Shown here in pieces: positions 54,155 through 62,252 of a DNA stretch of 64,000 nt. The notes below the pieces were generated by a model. It made no database searches. It was not told where the DNA came from and worked only from the letters and a program-made list of their open reading frames with translations. Origin of the DNA: Pseudomonadota bacterium (GTDB lineage Bacteria > Pseudomonadota > Gammaproteobacteria > Xanthomonadales > Rhodanobacteraceae); assembly GCA_018240565.1 (NCBI GenBank), contig JAFEFO010000015.1:1-64000 (forward strand), given 5' to 3'. A program made the position numbers and the translations under genes. The first letter of the stretch is position 1. Every line of letters begins with the position of its first letter.

Positions 54155-54929
54155 GCGACAACTGCGCTACTTCGTCCTTCGACAATTCCCGCCACTGCCC
54201 TTTCGCCAGGTCGCCGAGCGCGAGCGTGCCGATTGCGGCACGCAGCAAGCGCAGCACGGCAATATCGAACGCCGCCAACAAGCGCCGGATTTGCCGATTG
54301 CGGCCTTCGTCGAGCACGATTTCCAGCCACGCGTTCTTCTCGCCACGGCGCAGTTCGCGCACGGATTTCGCCGCCAACCGCTCGCCCGCTTCGACCACGC
54401 CTTCGCGCAGACGCGCGAGCAGTGCCGCGTCCGGCAGTGTGTCGACCTGCACGTGGTAGGTCTTGTCCAGATGCGATGCCGGATCGGTCAAGCGCGCCGC
54501 CCAAGCGCTGTCGTTGGTGAACAGCAAGAGTCCTTCGCTGGCCTTGTCCAGGCGACCGACCGGCGCGAGCCACGGGAAATTTCCACTTTGCAAAAAGGTG
54601 TACACCGTATCGCGGCCGCGCTCGTCGCTGGCCGTGGTGACGCAGCCGCGCGGCTTGTTCAGCATCACGTAGACACGTTTGGCGGCGGCGACCGGCGCGC
54701 CATCCACACTGATGTGCTGGCCGCGCGCATCCGTCGGTGCTTCGGGATCGCGCTCGATGCGGCCATCCACGCGCACGCGGCCGGCCCGGATCGCCGCTTC
54801 GGCCTGCGTGCGCGAGCATACGCCGAGCTTGCTCAACACACGCGCCAGGCCGTGCCGTGGCGCGGGTTTTGCGGCAACCGTGGCGTTGCGATGACGCCGC
54901 GCCGGCAATGGGTTAGGCTTGGCTTTCAT
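54129..54929 (-). CDS. RsuA/RluB-family rRNA pseudouridine synthase
   Basis: A 266-residue protein. An S4 RNA-binding domain (LARVLSKLGVCSRTQAEAAIRAGRVRVDG) is followed by the pseudouridine synthase core: YVMLNKPRGCVTT, VGRLDKASEGLLLFTND with the catalytic Asp, and EGRNRQIRRLLAA. It isomerises a uridine in 23S or 16S rRNA; which one cannot be told, though the presence of S4 argues against RluE. Convergent with the DDAH gene, and divergent from osmC. Confidence 0.9.
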   Translation of the reverse strand: MKAKPNPLPARRHRNATVAAKPAPRHGLARVLSKLGVCSRTQAEAAIRAGRVRVDGRIERDPEAPTDARGQHISVDGAPVAAAKRVYVMLNKPRGCVTTASDERGRDTVYTFLQSGNFPWLAPVGRLDKASEGLLLFTNDSAWAARLTDPASHLDKTYHVQVDTLPDAALLARLREGVVEAGERLAAKSVRELRRGEKNAWLEIVLDEGRNRQIRRLLAAFDIAVLRLLRAAIGTLALGDLAKGQWRELSKDEVAQLSPKNAATDN

Positions 54930-54982
54930 GCGCGCACCATGCCGCAGCCGGCGCGCCAGGTCAAAACCTTGGGGAGGACATC

Positions 54983-55450
54983 ATGTCGGATCATCGCATC
55001 ACACTGGACTGGTCGCGCGGCGGCGGGCCGTTCGAACGCGGCAACTACAACCGTGATCACGACGTGCATTTTTCCGGCGGCCAGACGATCCGCAATTCCG
55101 CCGCACCGGGCGAGTACGCGGGCAATCCACAGGCGAGCAATCCGGAAGAATTGCTGCTCTCGGCATTGTCGAGCTGCCACATGCTGACCTTCCTCGCAGT
55201 CGCGGCGAACCGCGGGTACACCATTGACAGCTATCACGACGACGCCAGCGCCGAACTCGGCAAGAATGCGGATGGCAAGATGGCCGTGGTCAAGGCGATC
55301 CTGGCGCCACACGTAGCCTTTTCCGGCGACAAGCGCCCGGGCGATGATGACTATCTGAAACTGCACGAACGCGCGCACGCCGCGTGCTTCATCGCCAACT
55401 CGATCAAGTCGACCGTGGAATTGCGCCCGACCATGCGCAACGACGCTTGA
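54983..55450 (+). CDS. OsmC-family peroxide reductase
   Basis: A 155-residue OsmC/Ohr-fold protein. The two redox cysteines are C65 (ALSSCHMLTFL) and C135 (HAACFIANS). OsmC reduces organic or fatty-acid hydroperoxides using lipoyl proteins or small thiols. A strong GGGGAGG lies 5 bases before the ATG. It is the first gene of the strand that leads into the fatty-acid modification operon 74 bases later, which fits a protective role for unsaturated acyl chains. Confidence 0.88.
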   Translation: MSDHRITLDWSRGGGPFERGNYNRDHDVHFSGGQTIRNSAAPGEYAGNPQASNPEELLLSALSSCHMLTFLAVAANRGYTIDSYHDDASAELGKNADGKMAVVKAILAPHVAFSGDKRPGDDDYLKLHERAHAACFIANSIKSTVELRPTMRNDA

Positions 55451-55524
55451 AACGCCACGAGAGGACCTTCACTCCGCCGTCACCCGCTGCCGGGCAGACT
55501 GGCCCGCGACCGCAAGGAACCGTC

Positions 55525-56469
55525 GTGCAGGCTTCGTCCGCCACAACCCGATCGCCCAATCGCTGGCCGCGCGCCCTGGCGCAGTGGTTCGACACGAATG
55601 CCGTTGCGGCCGCACATGGCGCGGATGCCGAGCGCATCGACTGGTTGCGCGTGATTCCTTTCGTCGGCATGCACCTGGCCTGCCTGGGCGTGATCTGGGT
55701 CGGGTTTTCCTGGATCGCCTTCGCCGTTGCGATTGCGCTGTACGCGCTGCGCATGTTTGCACTGACCGGTTTCTACCACCGCTATTTCTCGCACAAGGCG
55801 TTCAGGACGTCGCGTGCGGTGCAGTTTGCGTTCGCCGTGATTGGCGCCGCGTGCGTGCAGCGCGGCCCATTATGGTGGGCGGCACATCACCGCAATCATC
55901 ATCGCCACGCCGATACCGAGCGCGATATTCATTCGCCGCTGCATCGCGGATTTCTGTGGAGCCACATGGGTTGGTTCCTGACGCCGCGCGGCTTTCGCAC
56001 CGACTGGGATGCGATTCCCGACCTGCGCCGTTTCCCGGAATTGCGCTGGCTCGACCGCTTCGACATCGCCGTGCCGATCGTGCTGGCGGTTGCGCTCTAC
56101 TTTTTCGGACATTGGCTCGGTACGACTCATCCCGCCCTGCGCACCAGCGGCGCGCAGATGCTGGTGTGGGGGTTTTTCGTATCCACCGTTGTGCTGTTCC
56201 ATGCCACGGTCACGATCAATTCCCTCGCCCATCGCTTCGGCACGCGCCGCTTCGCCACGCGCGACAATTCGCGCAACAACTGGCTGCTCGCCCTGATCAC
56301 GTTCGGCGAAGGCTGGCACAACAACCACCACCATTTCCCCGGCGCGGCACGCCAGGGCTTCCGCTGGTGGGAGATCGACGTGACGTACTACGTGCTGCGC
56401 GGACTCGCCGCCTGCGGGCTGGTGTGGGACCTGAAACCGCTGCCGGCGGGCCTGCGGCGGACGCGCTGA
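55525..56469 (+). CDS. acyl-lipid/acyl-CoA delta-9-type fatty acid desaturase
   Basis: A 314-residue membrane desaturase from a GTG at 55525 (AAGGAA 6 bases upstream). The three His boxes are complete: HRYFSH (H85-H90), HHRNHH (H122, H125, H126) and HNNHHHF. Four hydrophobic stretches fit the family topology. It introduces a double bond into a saturated acyl chain, using a di-iron site. It lies 3 bases upstream of the FAD oxidoreductase, so it starts a coupled seven-gene run. Upstream ATG starts within osmC are less likely. Confidence 0.88.
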   Translation: MQASSATTRSPNRWPRALAQWFDTNAVAAAHGADAERIDWLRVIPFVGMHLACLGVIWVGFSWIAFAVAIALYALRMFALTGFYHRYFSHKAFRTSRAVQFAFAVIGAACVQRGPLWWAAHHRNHHRHADTERDIHSPLHRGFLWSHMGWFLTPRGFRTDWDAIPDLRRFPELRWLDRFDIAVPIVLAVALYFFGHWLGTTHPALRTSGAQMLVWGFFVSTVVLFHATVTINSLAHRFGTRRFATRDNSRNNWLLALITFGEGWHNNHHHFPGAARQGFRWWEIDVTYYVLRGLAACGLVWDLKPLPAGLRRTR

Positions 56470-56472
56470 GCC

Positions 56473-57717
56473 ATGCGCATTGCCGTCGTCGGCTCCGGAA
56501 TCGCCGGCATGGCAAGCGCCTGGCTGCTGTCGCGGGAGCACGAAGTGACGCTGTTCGAAGCCAACGACTATCTGGGCGGACACACGCACACGCACGCTGT
56601 CGAAGTGGCGGGCCGGAGCTACGCGGTGGACACCGGATTCATCGTGTTCAATCCGCCGCATTATCCACTGTTGCACACGATGTTCGGTGAACTCGGCGTG
56701 GCGTCGCAGCCGACCACGATGAGTTTCGCGGTCAGCAACGAACGCAGCGGGCTGGAATACAACGCGACCGATTTGCGCGGCCTGTTTTGCCAGAAGCGAA
56801 ATCTCGTTGCGCCGCGCTTCTGGCGCATGCTGTGCGATCTCAAGCGCTTCTACCGCGACGCGCCTGCGCTGCTCGACGTGGCCGGCGACGGTCCGAGTCT
56901 GGGCGAATATTTGTCCGCGAACGGCTATTCGAATGCCTTCGCCGATGATCACCTGCTGCCCATGGCGTCCGCGCTGTGGTCCTCGCCATCCGGGCAGATT
57001 CTGCAGTTTCCCGCGAAATACCTCGTGCGATTCATGGCCAACCACCAGATGCTGCAAATGACCGGCCGGCCGCCATGGCGCGTGGTCAAGGGCGGCTCGC
57101 AGAGTTACGTGCGCGCGCTGCGAAAAAATTGGCAAGTACGGGAACGAATCGGTTGCGCGGCCACGCGCGTGACACGCACCGCCGATGGCGTGACTGTGCA
57201 AAGCGCTGCTGGCATCGAAACATTCGATCACGCCGTACTCGCCTGCCATGGCGACGACGCGCTGCAACTGCTCGGCGATGCCAATACGCACGAGCGCGAC
57301 ATACTCGGCGCGATGACCTATCAAGACAATGACGTCGTCCTGCACACCGACGCCAGCCAGTTGCCGCGCCGACGCCGTGCCTGGGCGGCATGGAATGCGC
57401 TGGTGCCATGCGACCGCAGCGATAGCTGCACTGTCAGCTATTGCATGAACATCCTGCAGTCGCTCGACTGTGCCGAACCGATCGTGGTCACGCTCAATCG
57501 CACCGAGCAGATCGCGCCGCAGAAAACCATCAAGCGGATGCGCTATCGTCATCCGCTCTACACGCACGCCAGCGTCGCCGCACAACAGCGCAAGCCAGCA
57601 ATCCAGGGAAAACATCGCACCTGGTTTGCCGGCGCCTATTGGGGCTGGGGCTTCCACGAGGACGGCATGCGCAGCGCGGTGGAAGTCGCCAACGCGCTGG
57701 GGGTGCGCTGGCCATGA
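56473..57717 (+). CDS. FAD-dependent amine-oxidase-fold oxidoreductase
   Basis: A 414-residue flavoprotein. The N-terminal Rossmann motif GSGIAG (residues 7-12) in VVGSGIAGMASAWLL followed by LFEANDYLGGHTHTH binds FAD; the end carries WFAGAYWGWGFHEDGMRSAVEVANALG. This NAD(P)/FAD family accompanies DUF1365 and a Cfa-like methylase in many genomes. Proposed roles in such clusters include desaturation or reduction of methylated acyl chains. It overlaps DUF1365 by 4 bases. Confidence 0.85.
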   Translation: MRIAVVGSGIAGMASAWLLSREHEVTLFEANDYLGGHTHTHAVEVAGRSYAVDTGFIVFNPPHYPLLHTMFGELGVASQPTTMSFAVSNERSGLEYNATDLRGLFCQKRNLVAPRFWRMLCDLKRFYRDAPALLDVAGDGPSLGEYLSANGYSNAFADDHLLPMASALWSSPSGQILQFPAKYLVRFMANHQMLQMTGRPPWRVVKGGSQSYVRALRKNWQVRERIGCAATRVTRTADGVTVQSAAGIETFDHAVLACHGDDALQLLGDANTHERDILGAMTYQDNDVVLHTDASQLPRRRRAWAAWNALVPCDRSDSCTVSYCMNILQSLDCAEPIVVTLNRTEQIAPQKTIKRMRYRHPLYTHASVAAQQRKPAIQGKHRTWFAGAYWGWGFHEDGMRSAVEVANALGVRWP

Positions 57718-58487
57718 GCACGCCGATGGCCAGTTGCATCTACGAAGGCTGGGTGCGGCATCGCCGCCACGCACCGCACCCGCATGAATTCCGTTACCGC
57801 ATGTACATGCTGTACCTGGATCTGGACGAAATCGACCGCGTCTTCGCCGGGCGCTGGCTGTGGTCGACGCAGCGGCGCAATCTCGCGCAGTTCCGGCGCA
57901 GCGATTACCTGGGCGATCCGAGCGTGCCGCTGGTCGACGCCGTGCGCGCGCGCGTGCGCGAGGCCACCGGACACATGCCGGGCGGCCCGATCCGCCTGCT
58001 CACGCACCTGCGCTACTTTGGCCATTGCTTCAATCCGGTGAGTTTCTACTTTTGCTACGCCGAAGACGGCGTGACGCTCGACACCATCGTCGCCGAGATC
58101 ACCAACACACCGTGGAAGGAACGCCACAGCTATGTACTGGATGTGGCCGGCGCACAGCGCCACGGCAGCGCGTTGCGCTGGGATTTCGCCAAGGCTTTCC
58201 ACGTCTCGCCGTTCCTGCCGATGCAACGCGACTACGCCTGGCGCTTCACCGCGCCGGACGTGGCGTTGCGCGTGCATATGGACGTCCTCAAAGGCGCCGC
58301 GCGCGACTTCGACGCCACCCTGGTGCTCGAACGCCGGCCACTGACCGGCGCGAACCTGGCACGCGTGCTGCTGCGCTATCCGGTGATGACGCTGAAAGTC
58401 GTCGCCGCGATCCACTGGCAGGCGCTGTTGATCTTTCTGCGGCGCAATCCCGTTTACGACCACCCCGGCAAGGCGGCCCGCCCATGA
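57714..58487 (+). CDS. DUF1365 family protein
   Basis: A 257-residue protein: YEGWVRHRRHAPHPHEFRYRMYMLYLDLDE, LRYFGHCFNPVSFYFCY and AEITNTPWKERHSYVL are the DUF1365 signature. Function unknown, but strictly linked to Cfa-like methylases and the FAD oxidoreductase. The His/Asn positions suggest a metal or acyl-binding site. Start and stop each overlap a neighbour by 4 bases, so it is coupled on both sides. Confidence 0.88.
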   Translation: MSTPMASCIYEGWVRHRRHAPHPHEFRYRMYMLYLDLDEIDRVFAGRWLWSTQRRNLAQFRRSDYLGDPSVPLVDAVRARVREATGHMPGGPIRLLTHLRYFGHCFNPVSFYFCYAEDGVTLDTIVAEITNTPWKERHSYVLDVAGAQRHGSALRWDFAKAFHVSPFLPMQRDYAWRFTAPDVALRVHMDVLKGAARDFDATLVLERRPLTGANLARVLLRYPVMTLKVVAAIHWQALLIFLRRNPVYDHPGKAARP

Positions 58488-59779
58488 ATGACGAACTCAC
58501 CGGCGCGATCGAACGCGCGCCGTCCGGTACTGCCTATGGCCCATTGGACCGCGCGCTGCGCACGCGCTTGCTGCAGCAGATGTCGGCATTGCGCGACTGC
58601 CGGTTGCGTCTCGTCGATGCGCTCGGCGAAGTCGTGCTCGGCATCGCGGCCGCGCACGATGATGCGACGCTGCATGCGACCGTGCACGTATTCGATGCGG
58701 CGTTCTACCGTCAGGTCGCCGCGAACGGCAGCGTCGGCGCGGGCGAGGCCTACATGGATGGCCACTGGCGCTGCGACGACCCGGTGGCGTTGATGCGCAT
58801 GCTGGTGCGCAACCGCGACCTGCTCGATGCGATGGAAACCGGATTGGCGCGCCTCGGCGGCTGGGCGATGCGCGCATGGCACGCGCTTCAGCGCAACACA
58901 CGCCATGGCAGCCGGCGCAATATCGCCGCGCATTACGACCTCGGCAACGATTTCTTCCGCCTGTTCCTCGATGACAACCTGATGTATTCGTCGGCGCTCT
59001 ACACGCGCGCGGACGACACGCTGGAAACCGCCTCGACACGCAAGCTCGAACGCATCTGCGAAAAACTTCAGTTGTGCGAAGGCGATCGCGTGGTCGAAAT
59101 CGGCAGCGGCTGGGGCGGCCTCGCCATCCACGCCGCAAGGCGCCACGGCTGTCATGTCACCACCACGACCATTTCGCGCGAGCAGTTCGACCTGGCGCGC
59201 GAGCGCGTGCAGGCGGCCGGACTCGCCGACCGCGTCGAGGTGCTGCTGCGCGACTACCGCGATCTGGATGGACGTTTCAACAAACTGGTGTCGATCGAGA
59301 TGATCGAAGCGATCGGCCATCAGTATCTGGATTCCTACTTCGGGAAAGTCGGAAGCCTGCTCGAACCCGACGGCATGGCCCTGATCCAGGCGATCACCAT
59401 CGAGGACCATCGCTACACGCAGGCATTGCGCGCGGTGGATTTCATCAAGCGCTACATCTTTCCCGGCAGCTTTATTCCTTCGGTCAGTGCCATACTCGGC
59501 GCCGCCGCGCGCGCGAGCGACCTGAAGCTGTTCCACCTGGAGGACATCGGCCCGAGCTATGCGCGCACGCTCGCCGCCTGGCGCGAGCGCTTCCACGCAC
59601 ACAGCTCGCAAGTGCGCGCGCTCGGTTACGACGAGCGCTTCCTGCGCATGTGGGATTTCTATCTCGCCTACTGTGAAGCGGGTTTCCGCGAGCGTTCCAC
59701 CGGCGACGTGCAGATGCTGCTGGTCAAGCCCGGCTGCCGGCGCGCGCAATTCATTCCGGAAGCTGGCGTCACGGCGTGA
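58484..59779 (+). CDS. Cfa-like SAM-dependent fatty acyl methyltransferase (substituted bicarbonate site)
   Basis: A 431-residue protein with an N-terminal lipid-binding part and a class I SAM domain (EIGSGWGG 205-212, YRDLDGRFNKLVSIEMIEAIGH, FIKRYIFPGSFIPS, YCEAGFRER). It looks like E. coli Cfa, but by eye Cys139 aligns with Ser170 (MYSSALY), His266 with Gln302 (LIQAITI) and Tyr317 with Arg367 (AWRERF); only Glu239 (E275) and Ile268 remain. Those residues bind the bicarbonate used for ring closure, so methyl transfer without cyclopropanation is more likely. Confidence 0.88.
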   Translation: MNDELTGAIERAPSGTAYGPLDRALRTRLLQQMSALRDCRLRLVDALGEVVLGIAAAHDDATLHATVHVFDAAFYRQVAANGSVGAGEAYMDGHWRCDDPVALMRMLVRNRDLLDAMETGLARLGGWAMRAWHALQRNTRHGSRRNIAAHYDLGNDFFRLFLDDNLMYSSALYTRADDTLETASTRKLERICEKLQLCEGDRVVEIGSGWGGLAIHAARRHGCHVTTTTISREQFDLARERVQAAGLADRVEVLLRDYRDLDGRFNKLVSIEMIEAIGHQYLDSYFGKVGSLLEPDGMALIQAITIEDHRYTQALRAVDFIKRYIFPGSFIPSVSAILGAAARASDLKLFHLEDIGPSYARTLAAWRERFHAHSSQVRALGYDERFLRMWDFYLAYCEAGFRERSTGDVQMLLVKPGCRRAQFIPEAGVTA

Positions 59780-60327
59780 ACAACTGGATCAACATCGCCT
59801 TCTACCAGGCAACGTGGCTGGCCGCCATCGTCGGCGCGTCGCGTGGCTGGTGGTGGGCCGGGCCGGCCATGCTCGTGGTGTTCGCGACGTGGCAGTTGGC
59901 GGTTTCCCGGCAGCGCCTTGCCGACATCGAATTGATGCTGTGCGCGGCACTGGCCGGTTTCGTCGTCGACAGTGCCTGCGTGCGCAGCGGCCTGTTCGTG
60001 TATGCGACGCCGGTGCCTGCGGCGGGCTTCGCGCCCGTGTGGATCGTGGCGTTGTGGATGAGCTTTGCGCTGACCCTCAATCACTCGCTGGCCTACCTGC
60101 GGCGGAATCTGCCGTTGGCGGCGGTGCTCGGCGCGATCGGTGCGCCACTCGCCTACCTCGCCGCGGCACGTGGCTGGGGTGCACTGGCGATTTCGACGCG
60201 GCCAGCCGTTGCACTTGGCGCACTGGCGATCGCCTGGTCGATCCTCTCGCCTGCCCTGTTCTGGCTGGCCGCACGCCTGTCATCGCCGCCGCGGCCGACG
60301 CCAGGCTTGCGCGAGGCCCGGCCATGA
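59776..60327 (+). CDS. DUF2878 membrane protein
   Basis: A 183-residue integral membrane protein from a GTG start, with about five hydrophobic segments (FYQATWLAAIVGASRGWWWAG, LMLCAALAGFVVDSACVR, LSWALVIVALWMSFALTLN-like, GALAIAWSILSPALFWL). I assign it to DUF2878, which is found almost only in Cfa/DUF1365 clusters, from its position and composition. Coupled by 4-base overlaps on both sides. Role unknown; a lipid-handling membrane subunit is an inference. Confidence 0.75.
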   Translation: MNNWINIAFYQATWLAAIVGASRGWWWAGPAMLVVFATWQLAVSRQRLADIELMLCAALAGFVVDSACVRSGLFVYATPVPAAGFAPVWIVALWMSFALTLNHSLAYLRRNLPLAAVLGAIGAPLAYLAAARGWGALAISTRPAVALGALAIAWSILSPALFWLAARLSSPPRPTPGLREARP

Positions 60328-61109
60328 ACCCGCTGACTATCCTGTACGTCTGGATCGTGGCGAGTCTGGCGATGTTCATTGGCTGGCTGATCCAGCGCCG
60401 CACGCGCAATGCCGGCATCGTCGATGCGATCTGGGCGGCGGGCATGGGCGCGAGCGCGCTGTTCTATGCGGCGGTCGGCAGTGGCGGCCTTGCTTCGCGC
60501 CTGGCCGTCGCGCTGCTCGGCAGCCTGTGGGGATTCCGGCTTTGCCTGCACATCCTCGCGCGTGTTCTGCACGAAAGTGAAGACGGACGTTATCGCTACT
60601 TGCGTGGGTACTGGCGCGACGACCAAGGCAAATTTTTCGCATTCTTCATGGGTCAGGCCTTGTTAATCGCTTTGTTCTCGCTGCCGTTCTACGTCGTGGC
60701 CGAGAATCCGCGCGAGTCGTTTTCGCCCTGGTGCGGCATCGGAGTGGCGATCTGGATCATCAGCCTCGCCGGCGAATCGATCGCCGACGCGCAATTGTCC
60801 ACATTCAGGAAAAATCCACAAAATCACGGCAAAACCTGCCGCGCCGGTTTGTGGCGCTACTCGCGCCACCCGAACTATTTCTTCGAGTGGCTGCATTGGT
60901 TCGCCTACGTGTTCCTGGTTATCGGTGCGCCGTTCCCAGCCTGGCTGCTCAGTCTGGTCGGCCCGGTGCTGATGCTCGCTTCGCTGGTCTGGGTGAGCGG
61001 CATTCCGTTCACCGAGGCACAAGCCCTGCGCACGCGCGGCGACGATTACCGCGATTACCAACGCACGACGTCGATGCTCATCCCCTGGTTTCCGAAGAAC
61101 TCCCCATGA
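60324..61109 (+). CDS. DUF1295 / steroid 5-alpha-reductase-like membrane protein
   Basis: A 261-residue membrane protein with 6-7 hydrophobic segments. NAGIVDAIWAAGMG, YRYLRGYWRDD and the C-terminal GLWRYSRHPNYFFEWLHWFAY plus YRDYQRTTSMLIPWFP are the signature of DUF1295, a branch of the steroid 5-alpha reductase/ICMT fold. Such folds reduce double bonds or methylate lipid substrates in the membrane. A reductase of unsaturated intermediates is a reasonable inference. Coupled on both sides by 4-base overlaps. Confidence 0.88.
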   Translation: MNPLTILYVWIVASLAMFIGWLIQRRTRNAGIVDAIWAAGMGASALFYAAVGSGGLASRLAVALLGSLWGFRLCLHILARVLHESEDGRYRYLRGYWRDDQGKFFAFFMGQALLIALFSLPFYVVAENPRESFSPWCGIGVAIWIISLAGESIADAQLSTFRKNPQNHGKTCRAGLWRYSRHPNYFFEWLHWFAYVFLVIGAPFPAWLLSLVGPVLMLASLVWVSGIPFTEAQALRTRGDDYRDYQRTTSMLIPWFPKNSP

Positions 61110-62185
61110 GCGAACCTGCTGCCATCCAGGCAACGGCGGCCACCGGCGACGAGCCGCGCGGCCTGATTGGACTGGCCGAGCGTGGCCTGCTGCCGGACTG
61201 GCTGATTCGCGCCGGCATCCGCCGCCTGTGCGCACAGCGCCTGCGCGAGGAAGGCGCGGTGGATACGGTCGCCGCATGGTCGCGCTTTGAACGTTGCCTG
61301 CACGACTTGCGCACGAGCCCGGTCGCCATTCACACCGACGCAGCCAATACCCAACACTACGAATTGCCGCCGCGTTTTTTCGAACTATGCCTTGGCAAGC
61401 GCCTGAAATACTCGAGCTGCTTCTTCAAGAGCGGCGACGAATCGCTCGACCATGCCGAAGACGCGATGCTCGCGCTCTACGGTGAACGCGCCGAACTTGC
61501 CGATGGCCAGGACATCCTGGAACTGGGCTGCGGTTGGGGTTCGCTGACCTTGTGGATGGCGCAGAATTACCCACACAGCCACATCACTGCCGTGTCCAAC
61601 TCGAAGCCGCAACGCGAGTTCATCCTCGCGCGTTGCCGCTCGCTGGGCTTGGTCAATGTCGCAGTGATTACCCAAGACGCGAACCGGCTCGAACTTGCCG
61701 CAGACAGCTTCGACCGCTGCGTGTCGATCGAGATGTTCGAGCACATGCGCAACTACGCGGTGCTGCTTGGGCGGATCGCTGCCTGGCTGCGCCCGACCGG
61801 CAAACTGTTCGTGCACATCTTCTGCCACCGCGAACTCATGTATCCGTTCCACACCGATGGCGAAGACAACTGGATGGGCCGGTATTTCTTCACTGGCGGG
61901 CTGATGCCGTCTGCCGATACCTTGTTGTGGTTCCAGCAGGATCTGCAGATCGAACGGCAATGGCGACTATCGGGTACGCACTACGCGAAAACCGCCAATG
62001 CCTGGCTCGCGAACCAGGATAGACACCACGACGAGGTGCTGCATGTGCTTGAATCGGCCTACGGCGCCCATGCACGCGTCTGGCAACAGCGCTGGCGCAT
62101 GTTCTGGATGGCCTGCGCGGAACTGTTCGGCTATCGCGGCGGCAACGAATGGCTCGTCACCCACTACCTGTTTTCAAAACACTAA
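61106..62185 (+). CDS. second SAM methyltransferase, coclaurine N-methyltransferase-like
   Basis: A 359-residue protein of the Cfa/CNMT superfamily. SAM motif ELGCGWGS (139-146) and ITAVSNSKPQREFI; SIEMFEHMRNYAVLL, KLFVHIFCHRELMYPF, MGRYFFTGGLMPSADTLL and THYAKTANAWL are the pattern shared with plant coclaurine N-methyltransferase and its bacterial relatives. It is clearly different from the Cfa-like enzyme three genes upstream. The substrate is unknown; an acyl or amino-lipid group is possible. Last gene of the operon, followed by a strong terminator. Confidence 0.88.
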   Translation: MSEPAAIQATAATGDEPRGLIGLAERGLLPDWLIRAGIRRLCAQRLREEGAVDTVAAWSRFERCLHDLRTSPVAIHTDAANTQHYELPPRFFELCLGKRLKYSSCFFKSGDESLDHAEDAMLALYGERAELADGQDILELGCGWGSLTLWMAQNYPHSHITAVSNSKPQREFILARCRSLGLVNVAVITQDANRLELAADSFDRCVSIEMFEHMRNYAVLLGRIAAWLRPTGKLFVHIFCHRELMYPFHTDGEDNWMGRYFFTGGLMPSADTLLWFQQDLQIERQWRLSGTHYAKTANAWLANQDRHHDEVLHVLESAYGAHARVWQQRWRMFWMACAELFGYRGGNEWLVTHYLFSKH

Positions 62186-62202
62186 AAGGGGCAGGCCGAA
62201 AA

Positions 62203-62231
62203 GAAAAAGCCCGGCATAGCCGGGCTTTTTC
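62203..62231. terminator. bidirectional Rho-independent terminator
   Basis: GAAAAAGCCCGGC (62203-62215) pairs perfectly over 13 bp with GCCGGGCTTTTTC (62219-62231) around a 3-base loop. A-rich and T-rich arms make it work in both directions. It ends the fatty-acid operon (+) and the convergent OmpA gene (-). Confidence 0.93.
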
Positions 62232-62252
62232 GCATTGCAGTGAGCGGAAACC

